A stretch of DNA of 17,174 nt, taken from assembly GCA_030019325.1 (NCBI GenBank), contig JASEFB010000327.1, positions 1 to 17,174 on the forward strand, given 5' to 3'. This document shows positions 5,486 through 12,554 of this stretch, in pieces. A program made the position numbers and the translations under genes. Below the pieces are notes generated by a model. The model had not been told where the DNA came from. It did no database searches and saw nothing but the letters and a program-made list of their open reading frames with translations. Numbering within the stretch: position 1 is the first letter of the stretch; every line of letters begins with the position of its first letter. The DNA is from an archaeon. Lineage in GTDB: Archaea; Halobacteriota; Syntropharchaeia; Alkanophagales; Methanospirareceae.

Positions 5486-5650
5486 TTATATCCGCTTTAC
5501 TATTATTTCTATCCTCTCCCAGTCCTCTTTTACGCCCCTTAATGCGGAGACCGCACCGGCAATCACTTTCCCGATTACGGTTTGCACAAACTCATTTGCT
5601 TCGATCTCTTCCTTATCTACAACTATTTTTAATTCTACTTTCTCCTCCAT
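5486..5650 (-). CDS. Small conserved-type archaeal protein, 54 aa
   Basis: This gene encodes MEEKVELKIVVDKEEIEANE, FVQTVIGKVIAGAVSALRGV and KEDWERIEIIVKRI, ending at TAA 5488-5486. The pattern of a beta strand with KIVVD, a helix with NEFVQ, SLRGV-like turn and a final strand after W is one I recall from very small euryarchaeal proteins of unknown function. The beta-helix-beta layout suggests an Alba- or KEOPS-Pcc1-like small fold, but this is only an impression. The ATG follows GGGAAGAAAG. It lies 26 bp after moaA, and a TATAAAAG (minus strand, 5673-5663) lies close in front. It is about 100 bp before rlmE in the same direction. Confidence 0.7.
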   Translation of the reverse strand: MEEKVELKIVVDKEEIEANEFVQTVIGKVIAGAVSALRGVKEDWERIEIIVKRI

Positions 5651-5676
5651 CTTTCTTCCCTCTTTTATAAAGCTTT

Positions 5677-6621
5677 TTATTTAAAAAACGGCTCTCTATA
5701 CTGCATCGCTAACTTCAATTGGTTGAGTATATGCTTCTCGTCCACCTGCTCTACGGGAACGAGATTATCATTTCTCAGTAAACAGCTCTTTATCTTCCCA
5801 TCCGAGGTTATTCTCAATCGAGAGCAATTCGCACAGAACTCAGTATTATCGATCGGATGCACCACTTCTACTTCCGCACCCTCCACAAAATACTTTCTCC
5901 TGCGCTGCAGCTCTCTCGTTTTTATCGCGGATGCCTTCGATTTGAGTTCATCCTCGACCTCAGAAAAGTCAGCTTTATAATTCAGCATGGAAGGGGTAAA
6001 AGAGGGGATCAATTCTATGAGCTGCAGAATTGCCGCTGTCCCACCCCCTCTTTTATTACATTCCTGCACGAACCGCACCATATCAGCAATCTCATCCTCG
6101 TTTATTCCCTTGAGGAGAACCATATTGAGCTTGAGAGGCGTAAGACCCGCATCAATTGCACGGTATATACCCGCAATCACCTGTGGAAGGTAATTTTTTG
6201 TACGCGTAATGAAGTTATAGCGGTCCTCCCTCAGCGAATCCAGGCTGACATTCACCCTGTCCAACCCGGCATCCGCAAGGTCAGCCGCATATTTGCTCAA
6301 GAATATGCCGTTCGTAGTTACCGATATCTCATCTTCAAATTCTCTCATGCCCTGAATTATGTCCACGAGGTCATCGCGCATCAGAGGCTCGCCGCCCGAA
6401 AATTTTATTCTCCTTATGTCGAAATAAGCGGATGCAACTCGTGCTATCGCGATGACAAGTTCGGCACTGATCTCTTTATCCTTCTCCTTTCTGCTTTCTC
6501 CTTCCCGATGACAATAGATGCAGTTCAAGATACACCGGTTCGTAAGAGAGAATCGCAAACTCCTTATCTCCCTGCCGTACTTGTCTATCAATCGTTCTTT
6601 ATCCCATTTTTCTCTTTTCAT
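5677..6621 (-). CDS. moaA: GTP 3',8-cyclase MoaA (molybdopterin/tungstopterin cofactor synthesis)
   Basis: This radical SAM enzyme starts molybdenum/tungsten cofactor synthesis by rearranging GTP. The N-terminal [4Fe-4S] cluster motif is CILNCIYC (Cys30, 34, 37), followed by the SAM-binding FSGGEPL (74-80) and VTTNGIFL. The C-terminal substrate-binding cluster is FCANC plus IKSCL (Cys263, 266, 280), with the spacing of MoaA rather than other radical SAM enzymes. It is 314 aa, the usual length of archaeal members, and it lacks the bacterial GG tail. ATG 6621 overlaps the TGA of the upstream nucleotidyltransferase gene (ATGA), so translation is coupled to that HEPN/MNT pair, an unusual partner. 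Confidence 0.93.
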   Translation of the reverse strand: MKREKWDKERLIDKYGREIRSLRFSLTNRCILNCIYCHREGESRKEKDKEISAELVIAIARVASAYFDIRRIKFSGGEPLMRDDLVDIIQGMREFEDEISVTTNGIFLSKYAADLADAGLDRVNVSLDSLREDRYNFITRTKNYLPQVIAGIYRAIDAGLTPLKLNMVLLKGINEDEIADMVRFVQECNKRGGGTAAILQLIELIPSFTPSMLNYKADFSEVEDELKSKASAIKTRELQRRRKYFVEGAEVEVVHPIDNTEFCANCSRLRITSDGKIKSCLLRNDNLVPVEQVDEKHILNQLKLAMQYREPFFK

Positions 6622-6962
6622 GTTCCTATCACGATTCCACCCTCTATCATCTTGCTAATCACTCCTTTCATATCCTCGTATTCCCGCTGTGAATACACAT
6701 GTGGTTCCAAGCGGGGTATACCAAGGATAGTTTTAACGATGGCGTATGCGTTTTCCTTTTCCTCTCCCTTGTATACAACAAGCAGGTCCACATCGCTTGC
6801 TACGGTATAGTTTCTCTTAGCAAAAGAACCAAATAAGACAACCATAGTGGTAGAAAGTTTCTCATTTAGCTCTTCTAATTTTTTTCTTATCTCCTGAACG
6901 AGCCATTCCGTATCATATTTTGGATAGAAGACCCGAACAGAACCTGACGATTTTATCTGCAT
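6618..6962 (-). CDS. MNT-type minimal nucleotidyltransferase (probable antitoxin of HEPN/MNT pair)
   Basis: ATG 6962 yields 114 aa. The nucleotidyltransferase motif is GSFAKRNYTVASDVDLLV: Gly45-Ser46, ten residues, then Asp57 and Asp59, exactly GSx10DxD. In characterised HEPN/MNT modules this protein silences the HEPN RNase partner, in at least one case by adding AMP. The frame is open to 7076, but the extra residues (MLLWNWIKLI...) overlap the HEPN gene deeply and look non-native, so the shorter start is chosen; even so, the genes overlap by 50 bp. The stop overlaps the moaA ATG by 4 bp. Typical minimal MNT proteins are about 100-150 residues. Confidence 0.85.
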   Translation of the reverse strand: MQIKSSGSVRVFYPKYDTEWLVQEIRKKLEELNEKLSTTMVVLFGSFAKRNYTVASDVDLLVVYKGEEKENAYAIVKTILGIPRLEPHVYSQREYEDMKGVISKMIEGGIVIGT

Positions 6963-7305
6963 GTCCAACCAGCCTATTCGCCTCCTCTTTGGTGTATCTC
7001 CTCCTTGGCGAGCCAGAAGGATGAGCATTTGGATATCTTGCGGGGATATAAGCTTTATCCAGTTCCAAAGCAGCATTAATAAATTCCTCTGTGATATTAT
7101 GTTTCTCAGCTAACTCAGCTAGCAAGTCAGCCACGGAATGTCCCCAAGCTTCGGCTCCTAACTTCTGAAATACTGCCTTTACAGCTTTCTCCGCCGCTTG
7201 CTGCGCTGAGAAACATGCCCAATTATAATAACCCCTTTCAGTATCACTTTTAGCATGCTCCAAGTCACCTTCTGCTTCGTCTACCCAATCTTTGCTCCTT
7301 TCCAT
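6913..7305 (-). CDS. HEPN domain protein (probable toxin partner of the MNT protein)
   Basis: The 130-aa all-helical protein starts MERSKDWVDEAEGDLEHAKS and contains YYNWACFSAQQAAEKAVKAV, the typical HEPN helix 2, then HSVADLLAEL, and AYIPARYPNAHPSGSP followed by YTKEEA and a final helix. This is the PF05168-type HEPN. The RYPNAH segment (Arg90 to His95) fits the Rx4-6H RNase motif; many relatives of this type have RYPDA without the His, so an active RNase is possible but not certain. It is the first gene of the minus-strand run; a 9-bp inverted repeat lies 16-47 bp upstream of its ATG. Confidence 0.88.
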   Translation of the reverse strand: MERSKDWVDEAEGDLEHAKSDTERGYYNWACFSAQQAAEKAVKAVFQKLGAEAWGHSVADLLAELAEKHNITEEFINAALELDKAYIPARYPNAHPSGSPRRRYTKEEANRLVGHADKIVRFCSGLLSKI

Positions 7306-7320
7306 GTTTTACCTGCTCAT

Positions 7321-7352
7321 TATAACTTATTGAACCTTACCGTTAAGTTATA
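7321..7352. repeat. Inverted repeat before the HEPN gene
   Basis: TATAACTTA (7321-7329) and TAAGTTATA (7344-7352) are exact complements around a 14-nt spacer. The right arm covers the stop codon of the M50 gene (7350-7348) and the whole sits 16-47 bp upstream of the HEPN ATG. It may be an operator for the toxin/antitoxin pair, part of its TATA region, or a terminator stem of the M50 gene. Confidence 0.6.
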
Positions 7353-7941
7353 GTATCATACTCACCATCAACACAATAATCGCTATGCCCAACGCAACAC
7401 CATATACGCCCCTATCCCACGCTAACACCTTCCTTCCATCCAATACGCTGATTGGGATCAGATTAAAAACAGCGAGCCATGCATTTATCATCATTCCAAA
7501 TTCTCCTATCTGTTTTAGCATGCCAGAATAAAAAGTAAGAGGTAAGAAAAGGAAAGCCAATGCCACGTTCATCATCGGACCGGCTAAGGATATCTTTCCA
7601 TTCTCCCCCCTCGTGAGATATGGATTGAAGATCATAACAGCGCCAGGCGCTGCAAATATGAAAGGACCGAGAAAGGGAAATACGACTGCAAGCAAGAGCA
7701 TGAAAGGTTCCATTCTAAATTCTGACCAGCTTCCATACCGCTGTGCAACGAATTTATGAGACAATTCATGGAAAATAAAGGCAGATCCAACGGTAACTGA
7801 AGAAAGAACAAATATCTCAAGCCAATTTAGCCCTGAGCCCAAAGGCATCCATCGTTTAATTAGCACGGTAAATGCAAAAGCGATCGCAAGCCATGCTATC
7901 ACCAGATGCTTTATTTCCGTTCCGCTTGTCCGTATCGGCAT
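7348..7941 (-). CDS. Site-2-protease family (M50) membrane metallopeptidase
   Basis: The 197-aa protein has several hydrophobic segments. The zinc motif HELSH (58-62) lies within a membrane segment (VGSAFIFHELSHKFVAQRYG), and the third ligand is Asp168 in NLIPISVLDGRKVLAWDR. GPMMNVALA (121-129) is typical of the family. Such enzymes cut membrane-bound or membrane-associated substrates; this one has no PDZ domain. ATG 7941 is preferred; a GTG at 7950 would add three residues. Only 23 bp separate the ATG from the end of tRNA-Gln on the same strand. A separate promoter would have to lie inside the tRNA, so co-transcription with the tRNA is likely. Confidence 0.9.
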   Translation of the reverse strand: MPIRTSGTEIKHLVIAWLAIAFAFTVLIKRWMPLGSGLNWLEIFVLSSVTVGSAFIFHELSHKFVAQRYGSWSEFRMEPFMLLLAVVFPFLGPFIFAAPGAVMIFNPYLTRGENGKISLAGPMMNVALAFLFLPLTFYSGMLKQIGEFGMMINAWLAVFNLIPISVLDGRKVLAWDRGVYGVALGIAIIVLMVSMIL

Positions 7942-7964
7942 TTTTTGCACTCAGTAAAGTTACA

Positions 7965-8037
7965 TAGCCCGGGACGGATTCGAACCGACGTCACGAGGTC
8001 CAGAGCCTCGGATGATTGACCGCTACACTACCGGGCT
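7965..8037 (-). tRNA. tRNA-Gln (anticodon CUG)
   Basis: Folding the minus strand gives the acceptor pair AGCCCGG (8037-8031) with CCGGGCT (7972-7966), discriminator A at 7965 and no encoded CCA. The anticodon arm is CGAGG, loop CTCTGGA, CCTCG, with anticodon CTG. The T loop TTCGAAT is intact, but the T stem GTCGG/CCGTC has a U-U mismatch at the 50-64 pair. The D arm is weak (GTGT with TCAT). No intron is present. Confidence 0.93.
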
Positions 8038-8044
8038 ATTTTCT

Positions 8045-8701
8045 TCAATGCGGTTTTCGATATAAAAAACTTGAAAAAGCTCCTCTGAATTTTAAACAGA
8101 ACGCGAGCATAGCGAATATCAAGATCACGAGTTCGATTCCACTCTCAATGATCGGAATTTCGGGAACCGAAGGGCTTGGGGTAATTACATACACGAGCTC
8201 ACCTACGTTCCCGGGGACTACCCACGTGAAAAGGGCGCTCAAGCCCGTCTCCTTCAGACCAAACCAGAATTCCAGATTATAGCTCTTTTCAGAAAAGGGG
8301 TAGAAGAGAAAGACACCGTTATAAAACGCGTCTAAGAATATGTGGAATGCGAGGAGTAACGATGCGAAGATGAAGTAGTTATTGTTTATCCCGGTGACCC
8401 TTAACCGCCTGAGGATAATTATACTGAGTGGCGGAATGAATAGTATAAAGAGGTTATGGAGTGTTGCTCTATGCACGCCAATGAAGGAATCTAAGTCGCT
8501 CAGGAGTCCAAAAGGAAGCAGGACCAAAGCTGGCTTCAAATCATCATCCTTTAAGCATGCAGCGAGTAAGAAAAGAGTAAGTGCGAGATGAAGTCCGATG
8601 CTTGGCATGTTCCGTCCTTTACTTATAATCTCTTTGTTTAATTTCTTTGTAAATGCCTCTGTCTCAGAGAGGGATTTATCATTTCTGCTAGACATCTTCA
8701 C
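8045..8701 (-). CDS. YdjM/DUF457-like membrane-bound putative metal-dependent hydrolase
   Basis: The protein is 218 aa with about four to five hydrophobic segments. It has the scattered polar motif of the YdjM/DUF457 family: His38 near the first membrane segment (SIGLHLALTL), Asp69 and Asp71 in LLSDLDSFIG, His77-Arg78 and His82 in GVHRATLHN, and His119/Asp123 in AFHIFLDAFYNG. These are thought to bind metal, but the reaction is not known. The start could be GTG 8701 (MKMSSR) or ATG 8695; a later ATG before PSIGLHLAL (about 8605) gives the minimal family length. The tRNA promoter lies within its 3' end. Confidence 0.75.
   Translation of the reverse strand: MKMSSRNDKSLSETEAFTKKLNKEIISKGRNMPSIGLHLALTLFLLAACLKDDDLKPALVLLPFGLLSDLDSFIGVHRATLHNLFILFIPPLSIIILRRLRVTGINNNYFIFASLLLAFHIFLDAFYNGVFLFYPFSEKSYNLEFWFGLKETGLSALFTWVVPGNVGELVYVITPSPSVPEIPIIESGIELVILIFAMLAFCLKFRGAFSSFLYRKPH
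8059..8070 (-). promoter_or_regulatory. TATA box of tRNA-Gln
   Basis: On the minus strand this reads GTTTTTTATATC, with its centre about 28 bp before the tRNA 5' end at 8037. It lies inside the last codons of the upstream membrane protein gene. Confidence 0.6.
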
Positions 8702-8801
8702 TCTGCGACTAGAGTGTATGGTTTATTTTTCAAAAAATAGGAAGAAGGGGGGTTAAAATTTAGTTCCTCCTCTTCAATGTGGCTACTGTCCGCACGAATA
8801 T

Positions 8802-9089
8802 TCAGGCTTTTTTAATTTTGGCTTCTAGTACGTCACCGATAAACGTGCCGACTATGAATAGAATCACCAGGATTATTACGTCTATAAATATCCCAATTGT
8901 ACCCGCTACAAAGAGGAGCGGTCGTCCACTTACGAAAAAACCGATAAGCCCAAAGATTACTCCCAGAATAATACCGTACATGATACCCTTCTTGAAAAGT
9001 TCCCAGCGCTGCTCCTTCCCCGGTTTCACGTAGCCGTAGATCAGCCCGATAATGAATGCAAGTATTAATACAAGTCTTCCAAGTATCAT
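8802..9089 (-). CDS. Small membrane protein of unknown function
   Basis: This is a 95-aa protein with about three to four hydrophobic helices: MILGRLVLILAFIIGLIYGY, then a basic loop KPGKEQRWELFKKG, then IMYGIILGVIFGLIGFFVSG, then RPLLFVAGTIGIFIDVIILV and a short charged tail. The glycine-rich helices suggest packing into a multimer, but I do not recognise a family. The start is secure: GGAGGTGA sits 7 bp before ATG 9089. A strong TATA box and a palindrome lie immediately upstream, so the gene has its own, possibly regulated, promoter. Confidence 0.75.
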   Translation of the reverse strand: MILGRLVLILAFIIGLIYGYVKPGKEQRWELFKKGIMYGIILGVIFGLIGFFVSGRPLLFVAGTIGIFIDVIILVILFIVGTFIGDVLEAKIKKA

Positions 9090-9101
9090 TTCTTTTCACC
9101 T

Positions 9102-9123
9102 CCTACCAATCTATGATGGTAGG
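9102..9123. repeat. Palindrome between TATA box and ribosome-binding site of the small membrane protein gene
   Basis: CCTACCA (9102-9108) and TGGTAGG (9117-9123) are exact complements around an 8-bp spacer. The element lies directly downstream of the TATA box and touches the GGAGG ribosome-binding site, which fits an operator covering the transcription start, or a 5' hairpin. Confidence 0.6.
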
Positions 9124-9124
9124 C

Positions 9125-9136
9125 GTATATATATAC
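9125..9136 (-). promoter_or_regulatory. TATA box of the small membrane protein gene
   Basis: GTATATATATAC, itself a palindrome, is about 41 bp before the ATG. The start of transcription would fall at about 9103-9106, inside the adjacent palindrome. Confidence 0.6.
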
Positions 9137-9218
9137 TTTTTGAAAACCAGAACCTTTTGATTTTGAATGGTTATGATAGAACTTTTTTCTTCTTAGACAA
9201 TCTTTTTATATACAAACT

Positions 9219-10070
9219 ATGATTTGGGAGGAAGAAGAGGAGATACAAAGGAGATATAACGCGGAGTATATAGCGTGGCTGCAAATCGAAGCAAAGGAAA
9301 TAGCGGCAACGCTCAAGAAGCTCGATCCAAATAGAATAAATGAGATCATCAAATTTTACGAGAGATACATTGAGCATCCCGCTTCTATGCATGTCCCTCT
9401 TGGAGGTGAGGAGGAAGAAACAATCGAGCAACTCGTTGGCAAAGATCGTCTCAAGAAGATCATTTTGTTAAAAACAAAGGCGTTTATTTTCGCACCCTCT
9501 ATTTTAACACCTTACGCGGGCTCGTTAGATTATGGCGCTGCAATGTATCGCCTATTTCCTCTTCATGGCTTGTGGTTCTCCGTCATAGCACTGAACGAGG
9601 CGTATCTTAAATCCGCAACCAAATCCATGCTGAGGTACATGCTCGAACACGAACTCGCCCAGGGTGAAATCTACGCAGAATTAGCACTGCAGCACATCAA
9701 AATCCTCAGCTTAGAGATGAAAGGCGTAATCCACGAAGAAGCGCGGATGAGAGCGATACAGCAGTCAGGCATCTCTGATGAAGAGGTGGAACAAGAAAGA
9801 CAATTGATCCTCGAGCTTTCTGCACAAAATCCAGTGGTTCCCGTGCATTTAGCATCAGCATCACTCTTTAGATACCTGGAGGAGAATCGGGAAAAAGTGA
9901 AGCAGTTCGGAGTTGCCAGCCAGAATGAAAGTGAAAAAGAATCGGAGATCCCCCTTGAAAAACTCGCGGAATGGTCTGATTTTTCCATCAACGCATTTAA
10001 AATCCTCTTAAAAGCGTTGAAAAGAGAAATAACCACGACAGGGGCAGAATACGGTATCGAGATAGTGTAG
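9219..10070 (+). CDS. Unrecognised archaeal protein co-transcribed with RNase Z
   Basis: The protein is 283 aa, mostly helical, and starts with an acidic MIWEEEEEIQRRYNAEYIAW. A hydrophobic middle (AFIFAPSILTPYAGSLDYGA, 89-108) leads to LNEAYLKSATKSMLRYMLEHELAQGEIYAE, where His144-Glu145, Glu150, Glu154 and His159 are spaced on a helix in a way that could bind metal, although no known motif is matched. The C-terminal half is charged helices ending EYGIEIV. Its stop is one base before the rnz ATG, so the two are an operon and a role linked to tRNA processing is possible. TTTTTATATAC at 9203-9212 is a TATA-like site, but it is too close (about 11 bp) to ATG 9219 for normal spacing, so the promoter or start is uncertain. 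Confidence 0.75.
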   Translation: MIWEEEEEIQRRYNAEYIAWLQIEAKEIAATLKKLDPNRINEIIKFYERYIEHPASMHVPLGGEEEETIEQLVGKDRLKKIILLKTKAFIFAPSILTPYAGSLDYGAAMYRLFPLHGLWFSVIALNEAYLKSATKSMLRYMLEHELAQGEIYAELALQHIKILSLEMKGVIHEEARMRAIQQSGISDEEVEQERQLILELSAQNPVVPVHLASASLFRYLEENREKVKQFGVASQNESEKESEIPLEKLAEWSDFSINAFKILLKALKREITTTGAEYGIEIV

Positions 10071-10071
10071 C

Positions 10072-10989
10072 ATGCTGCGAATAACCTTTTTAGGAACCGG
10101 TGGCTCAACACCTACGCCGAACAGGAATCCATCTGCGATAGCGGTGAATAGAGAAGGTGAATTGATGCTGTTTGATTGTGGTGAAGGAGCGCAGCAGCAG
10201 ATGATGAGAGCTAAGACCGGCATGAAGATAAAATCTATCTTTCTCACGCATTTTCATGCCGACCATGTGCTCGGTATTCCGGGTCTGTTACAGACGATGG
10301 CACTGCAAGGCAGAAAGGAGCCTTTAGAAATATACGGTCCGAGGTACGTGGATAAATTCCTCTACCATCTCCTCTCTCTGGGTTACGCCGGCAGGAGTTT
10401 TGAAGTGAGGGCGATAGAACTGGGACCTGGTGATGTAATAAGAAGAGCAGGATATGAGATCCGGGCGATAAAAACAGTGCACAATGTGGTAAGCATCGGC
10501 TATGTGCTGGAAGAGGATATGCGACCCGGGAGATTTAATAGAGAAAGAGCGCTCGAGCTTGGCATTGAACCCGGCCCTCTATTCTCCAAACTTCAATCAG
10601 GACATTCTATTTGCGTTGAGGGGAGGGAGATAAGACCTGAAGAAGTTTTAGGACCACCGAGACCGGGCAGGAAGATTGTGTATACCGGTGATACGAGACC
10701 GTGTGAGAGCGTGATAGAGGCGAGCGAGAACGCTGATTTGTTGATACATGATGGCACGTTATCAGAAGAAACAAAGGGATATGCAATTGATTACATGCAT
10801 TCAACCGCTTTAGAAGCTGCGGAAGTGGCGAAGAAGGCCGCTGTGAAAAAACTCATCTTAACGCACATAAGCGCGCGATATTCAGATTTAGAAGGCGCAA
10901 TGAAGTTGGAGGAAGAAGCACGACTCGTGTTCGAGAACACCGAAGTTGCAAGAGATCTCATGACGATAGAAGTTGGGTATAGTGAATAA
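10072..10989 (+). CDS. rnz: Ribonuclease Z (tRNA 3' endonuclease)
   Basis: This metallo-beta-lactamase-fold enzyme removes the 3' trailer of pre-tRNA, needed here since the tRNA in this window has no encoded CCA. It is 305 aa, the usual short-form (RNase ZS) length. Metal ligands are visible: THFHADHVLG (His60, His62, Asp64, His65), His137 in TVHNVVS, Asp207 in YTGDTRPC and His265 in THISARY. FLGTGGSTPTPNRN at the N-terminus is family typical, and the exosite arm region (about 150-195, GRFNRERALELGIEPGPLF) is present. The start ATG directly follows the stop of the upstream unknown gene. The 3' end faces the 3' end of rnpB at a distance of 11 bp. Confidence 0.95.
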   Translation: MLRITFLGTGGSTPTPNRNPSAIAVNREGELMLFDCGEGAQQQMMRAKTGMKIKSIFLTHFHADHVLGIPGLLQTMALQGRKEPLEIYGPRYVDKFLYHLLSLGYAGRSFEVRAIELGPGDVIRRAGYEIRAIKTVHNVVSIGYVLEEDMRPGRFNRERALELGIEPGPLFSKLQSGHSICVEGREIRPEEVLGPPRPGRKIVYTGDTRPCESVIEASENADLLIHDGTLSEETKGYAIDYMHSTALEAAEVAKKAAVKKLILTHISARYSDLEGAMKLEEEARLVFENTEVARDLMTIEVGYSE

Positions 10990-11000
10990 CATCACAGTCA

Positions 11001-11302
11001 GAGGGAGTGAGGAGAGTAAGCCCCCTTCTGTTTCGGCAGCATTCATCTTCGCGCCTCCATAAGGCTTGCACCCACGAGGTTGGTCGTTCCATCCGTAACC
11101 ATATGACCTCATCCTCACGGAATCATCGCATTACTACGGCACGGTATCGTTTCTATACCAGAGCCAAGACTCTCGCCTTACGCCTTCGCGGCGTTCGTGT
11201 TCTTATGGTGGAGGGACTTTCCTCAACAACCCTTTTCCGCTTCGCGCAAAAGCGTTGACGGAAAAAATAAGGTTACCGGCAGCTGCCCTTCCTCTCTCCC
11301 CC
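11001..11302 (-). ncRNA. rnpB: RNase P RNA (archaeal)
   Basis: The catalytic RNA that removes 5' leaders from tRNAs is read on the minus strand. It shows the universal GAGGAAAGTCC (11223-11213, P4 5' strand region) and the matching ACAGAAGGGGGCTTAC (11031-11016) near the 3' end, plus GAAACGATACC and GGGTGCAAGCC in the middle, as in other archaeal RNase P RNAs. The 5' GGGGGAGAGAGGA (11302-11290) can pair with the 3' TCCTCACTCCCTC (11013-11001) to form P1, which sets the ends at about 302 nt. A TATA box stands at the right distance. Ends are approximate by a few bases. Confidence 0.92.
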
Positions 11303-11327
11303 TTAGATTATAGATTACTCTAATGCG

Positions 11328-11337
11328 AAATATATTT
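11328..11337 (-). promoter_or_regulatory. TATA box of rnpB
   Basis: AAATATATTT, read on the minus strand, has its centre about 27-30 bp before the predicted rnpB 5' end at 11302. It lies in the 91-bp gap between ftsZ and rnpB and supports transcription independent of ftsZ. Confidence 0.6.
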
Positions 11338-11393
11338 TTCGTATTTCTCCAGCGGATGAAGGAAAAATACGGGCGGTGGATAATTTACCGGTT

Positions 11394-12488
11394 TTAGCGT
11401 CTGATAATCGGTATAATATCGCCAAATGCGCCTTTACTCACGCCTGCTCCCTGTGACCTTACTGCTTCCCGCTCTTCGTACATCCCGCCGAACACCCAAT
11501 TTGGCTCCACACCAGTCATTATCGCCGTTACCTTTGCCTTTCCATTGTAATCCTCGTTTATTCGTGCTCCCCATATTACATTTGCATCGGAATCTAACTC
11601 GTAGGTAAGCAACTCCACGATATCATTTGTCTCCTTCATCGTGAGGTCAGCGCCTCCCGTCACATGTATGAGAGCACCTTTTGCTCCCTTATAATTCGCT
11701 TCCAATAGCGGGTGACAGAGTGCATCTTGTACAACCGCTTCGGGCTTATTTTCCGATTTCGAGGTCTGTCCTACGAGCATAACGGCAACACCGCCTTCCC
11801 CCATTACTGCCTTGAAGTCAGCGAAGTCGAGATTTACTAAGGAGGGTCTTGTTATCGTCTCTGCTATACCCTGTATCGTCTCTGCAATCAGCATATCCAT
11901 CGTCTTAAAGGCATCATTCACCGGAAGGTTGCCTGCATATTTCAGCAGCTTGTCGTTTTCCAAGATTATAACCGTATCAGTAACCTCTCGCAATCTTTTT
12001 ATCCCTTCTAATGCTTTTTTTCTTCTTATCCTCTCCGCTTCAAAAGGAAACGAGACCATCGCTACTACAATTGCACCTTCTTCCTTAGCTACTTCAGCAA
12101 CCACAGGCGAGGCCCCCGTGCCCGTACCACCACCCATTCCGGCAGTAAGGAACAGGATATTTTGTCTCTTTAATAACCCCTTTAGCTCTTCCTTATCCAA
12201 TTCCGCTGCTTTTCTCCCTATATCTGGAGAGCCCCCAGCTCCTAACCCCCGGGTAAGCGATTTACCTATCAGCACCTTTTTTTCGCATGTTATCGAATCC
12301 AGGTGCAGTTTGTCCGTGTTTATAGCTATCCGATCTACGCCATTTAACCCACCCAGACTCTCCAACCTATTCATAGAATTGTTTCCTGCCCCGCCTACAC
12401 CGACTATCGCTAGCTGTGGCACCCCAAACCAGTCATCCACCGTTTCTTTTCCTCTTTCTTCTACTTGGTATCCAAACATATCGCCCAT
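11394..12488 (-). CDS. ftsZ: Cell division GTPase FtsZ
   Basis: This tubulin-like GTPase forms the division ring. It is 364 aa, typical of archaeal FtsZ. The GTP-binding region has VGVGGAGNNSMNRL (29-42), NTDKLHL (58-64) and the signature GGGTGTGASP (119-128). The T7 synergy loop NLDFADF (219-225) carries the Asp that activates GTP hydrolysis in the next subunit. The C-terminal end FGDIIPIIRR resembles the conserved tail used for partner binding. AGGTGA lies 8 bp before ATG 12488, and a strong TATA box lies about 70 bp upstream, giving a leader of about 45 nt. Archaea usually carry two FtsZ types; I cannot tell which one this is with certainty. Confidence 0.95.
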   Translation of the reverse strand: MGDMFGYQVEERGKETVDDWFGVPQLAIVGVGGAGNNSMNRLESLGGLNGVDRIAINTDKLHLDSITCEKKVLIGKSLTRGLGAGGSPDIGRKAAELDKEELKGLLKRQNILFLTAGMGGGTGTGASPVVAEVAKEEGAIVVAMVSFPFEAERIRRKKALEGIKRLREVTDTVIILENDKLLKYAGNLPVNDAFKTMDMLIAETIQGIAETITRPSLVNLDFADFKAVMGEGGVAVMLVGQTSKSENKPEAVVQDALCHPLLEANYKGAKGALIHVTGGADLTMKETNDIVELLTYELDSDANVIWGARINEDYNGKAKVTAIMTGVEPNWVFGGMYEEREAVRSQGAGVSKGAFGDIIPIIRR

Positions 12489-12554
12489 CTTATTTCACCT
12501 TCTCTTTTTGCTTTCAATTCCCCCACCAGGTACTATCTTCTAAGGAAGAATGGG

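Noticed and set aside
5857..6810. 317-residue plus-strand open frame
   Set aside because: It lies opposite moaA and the MNT gene, which have intact catalytic motifs; its translation has no recognisable pattern.
11007..11258. Plus-strand and minus-strand short frames between rnz and ftsZ
   Set aside because: The region is explained by RNase P RNA with its conserved blocks.
11812..12543. 243-residue plus-strand open frame opposite ftsZ
   Set aside because: Serine/proline/isoleucine-rich antisense shadow of a clear FtsZ gene.
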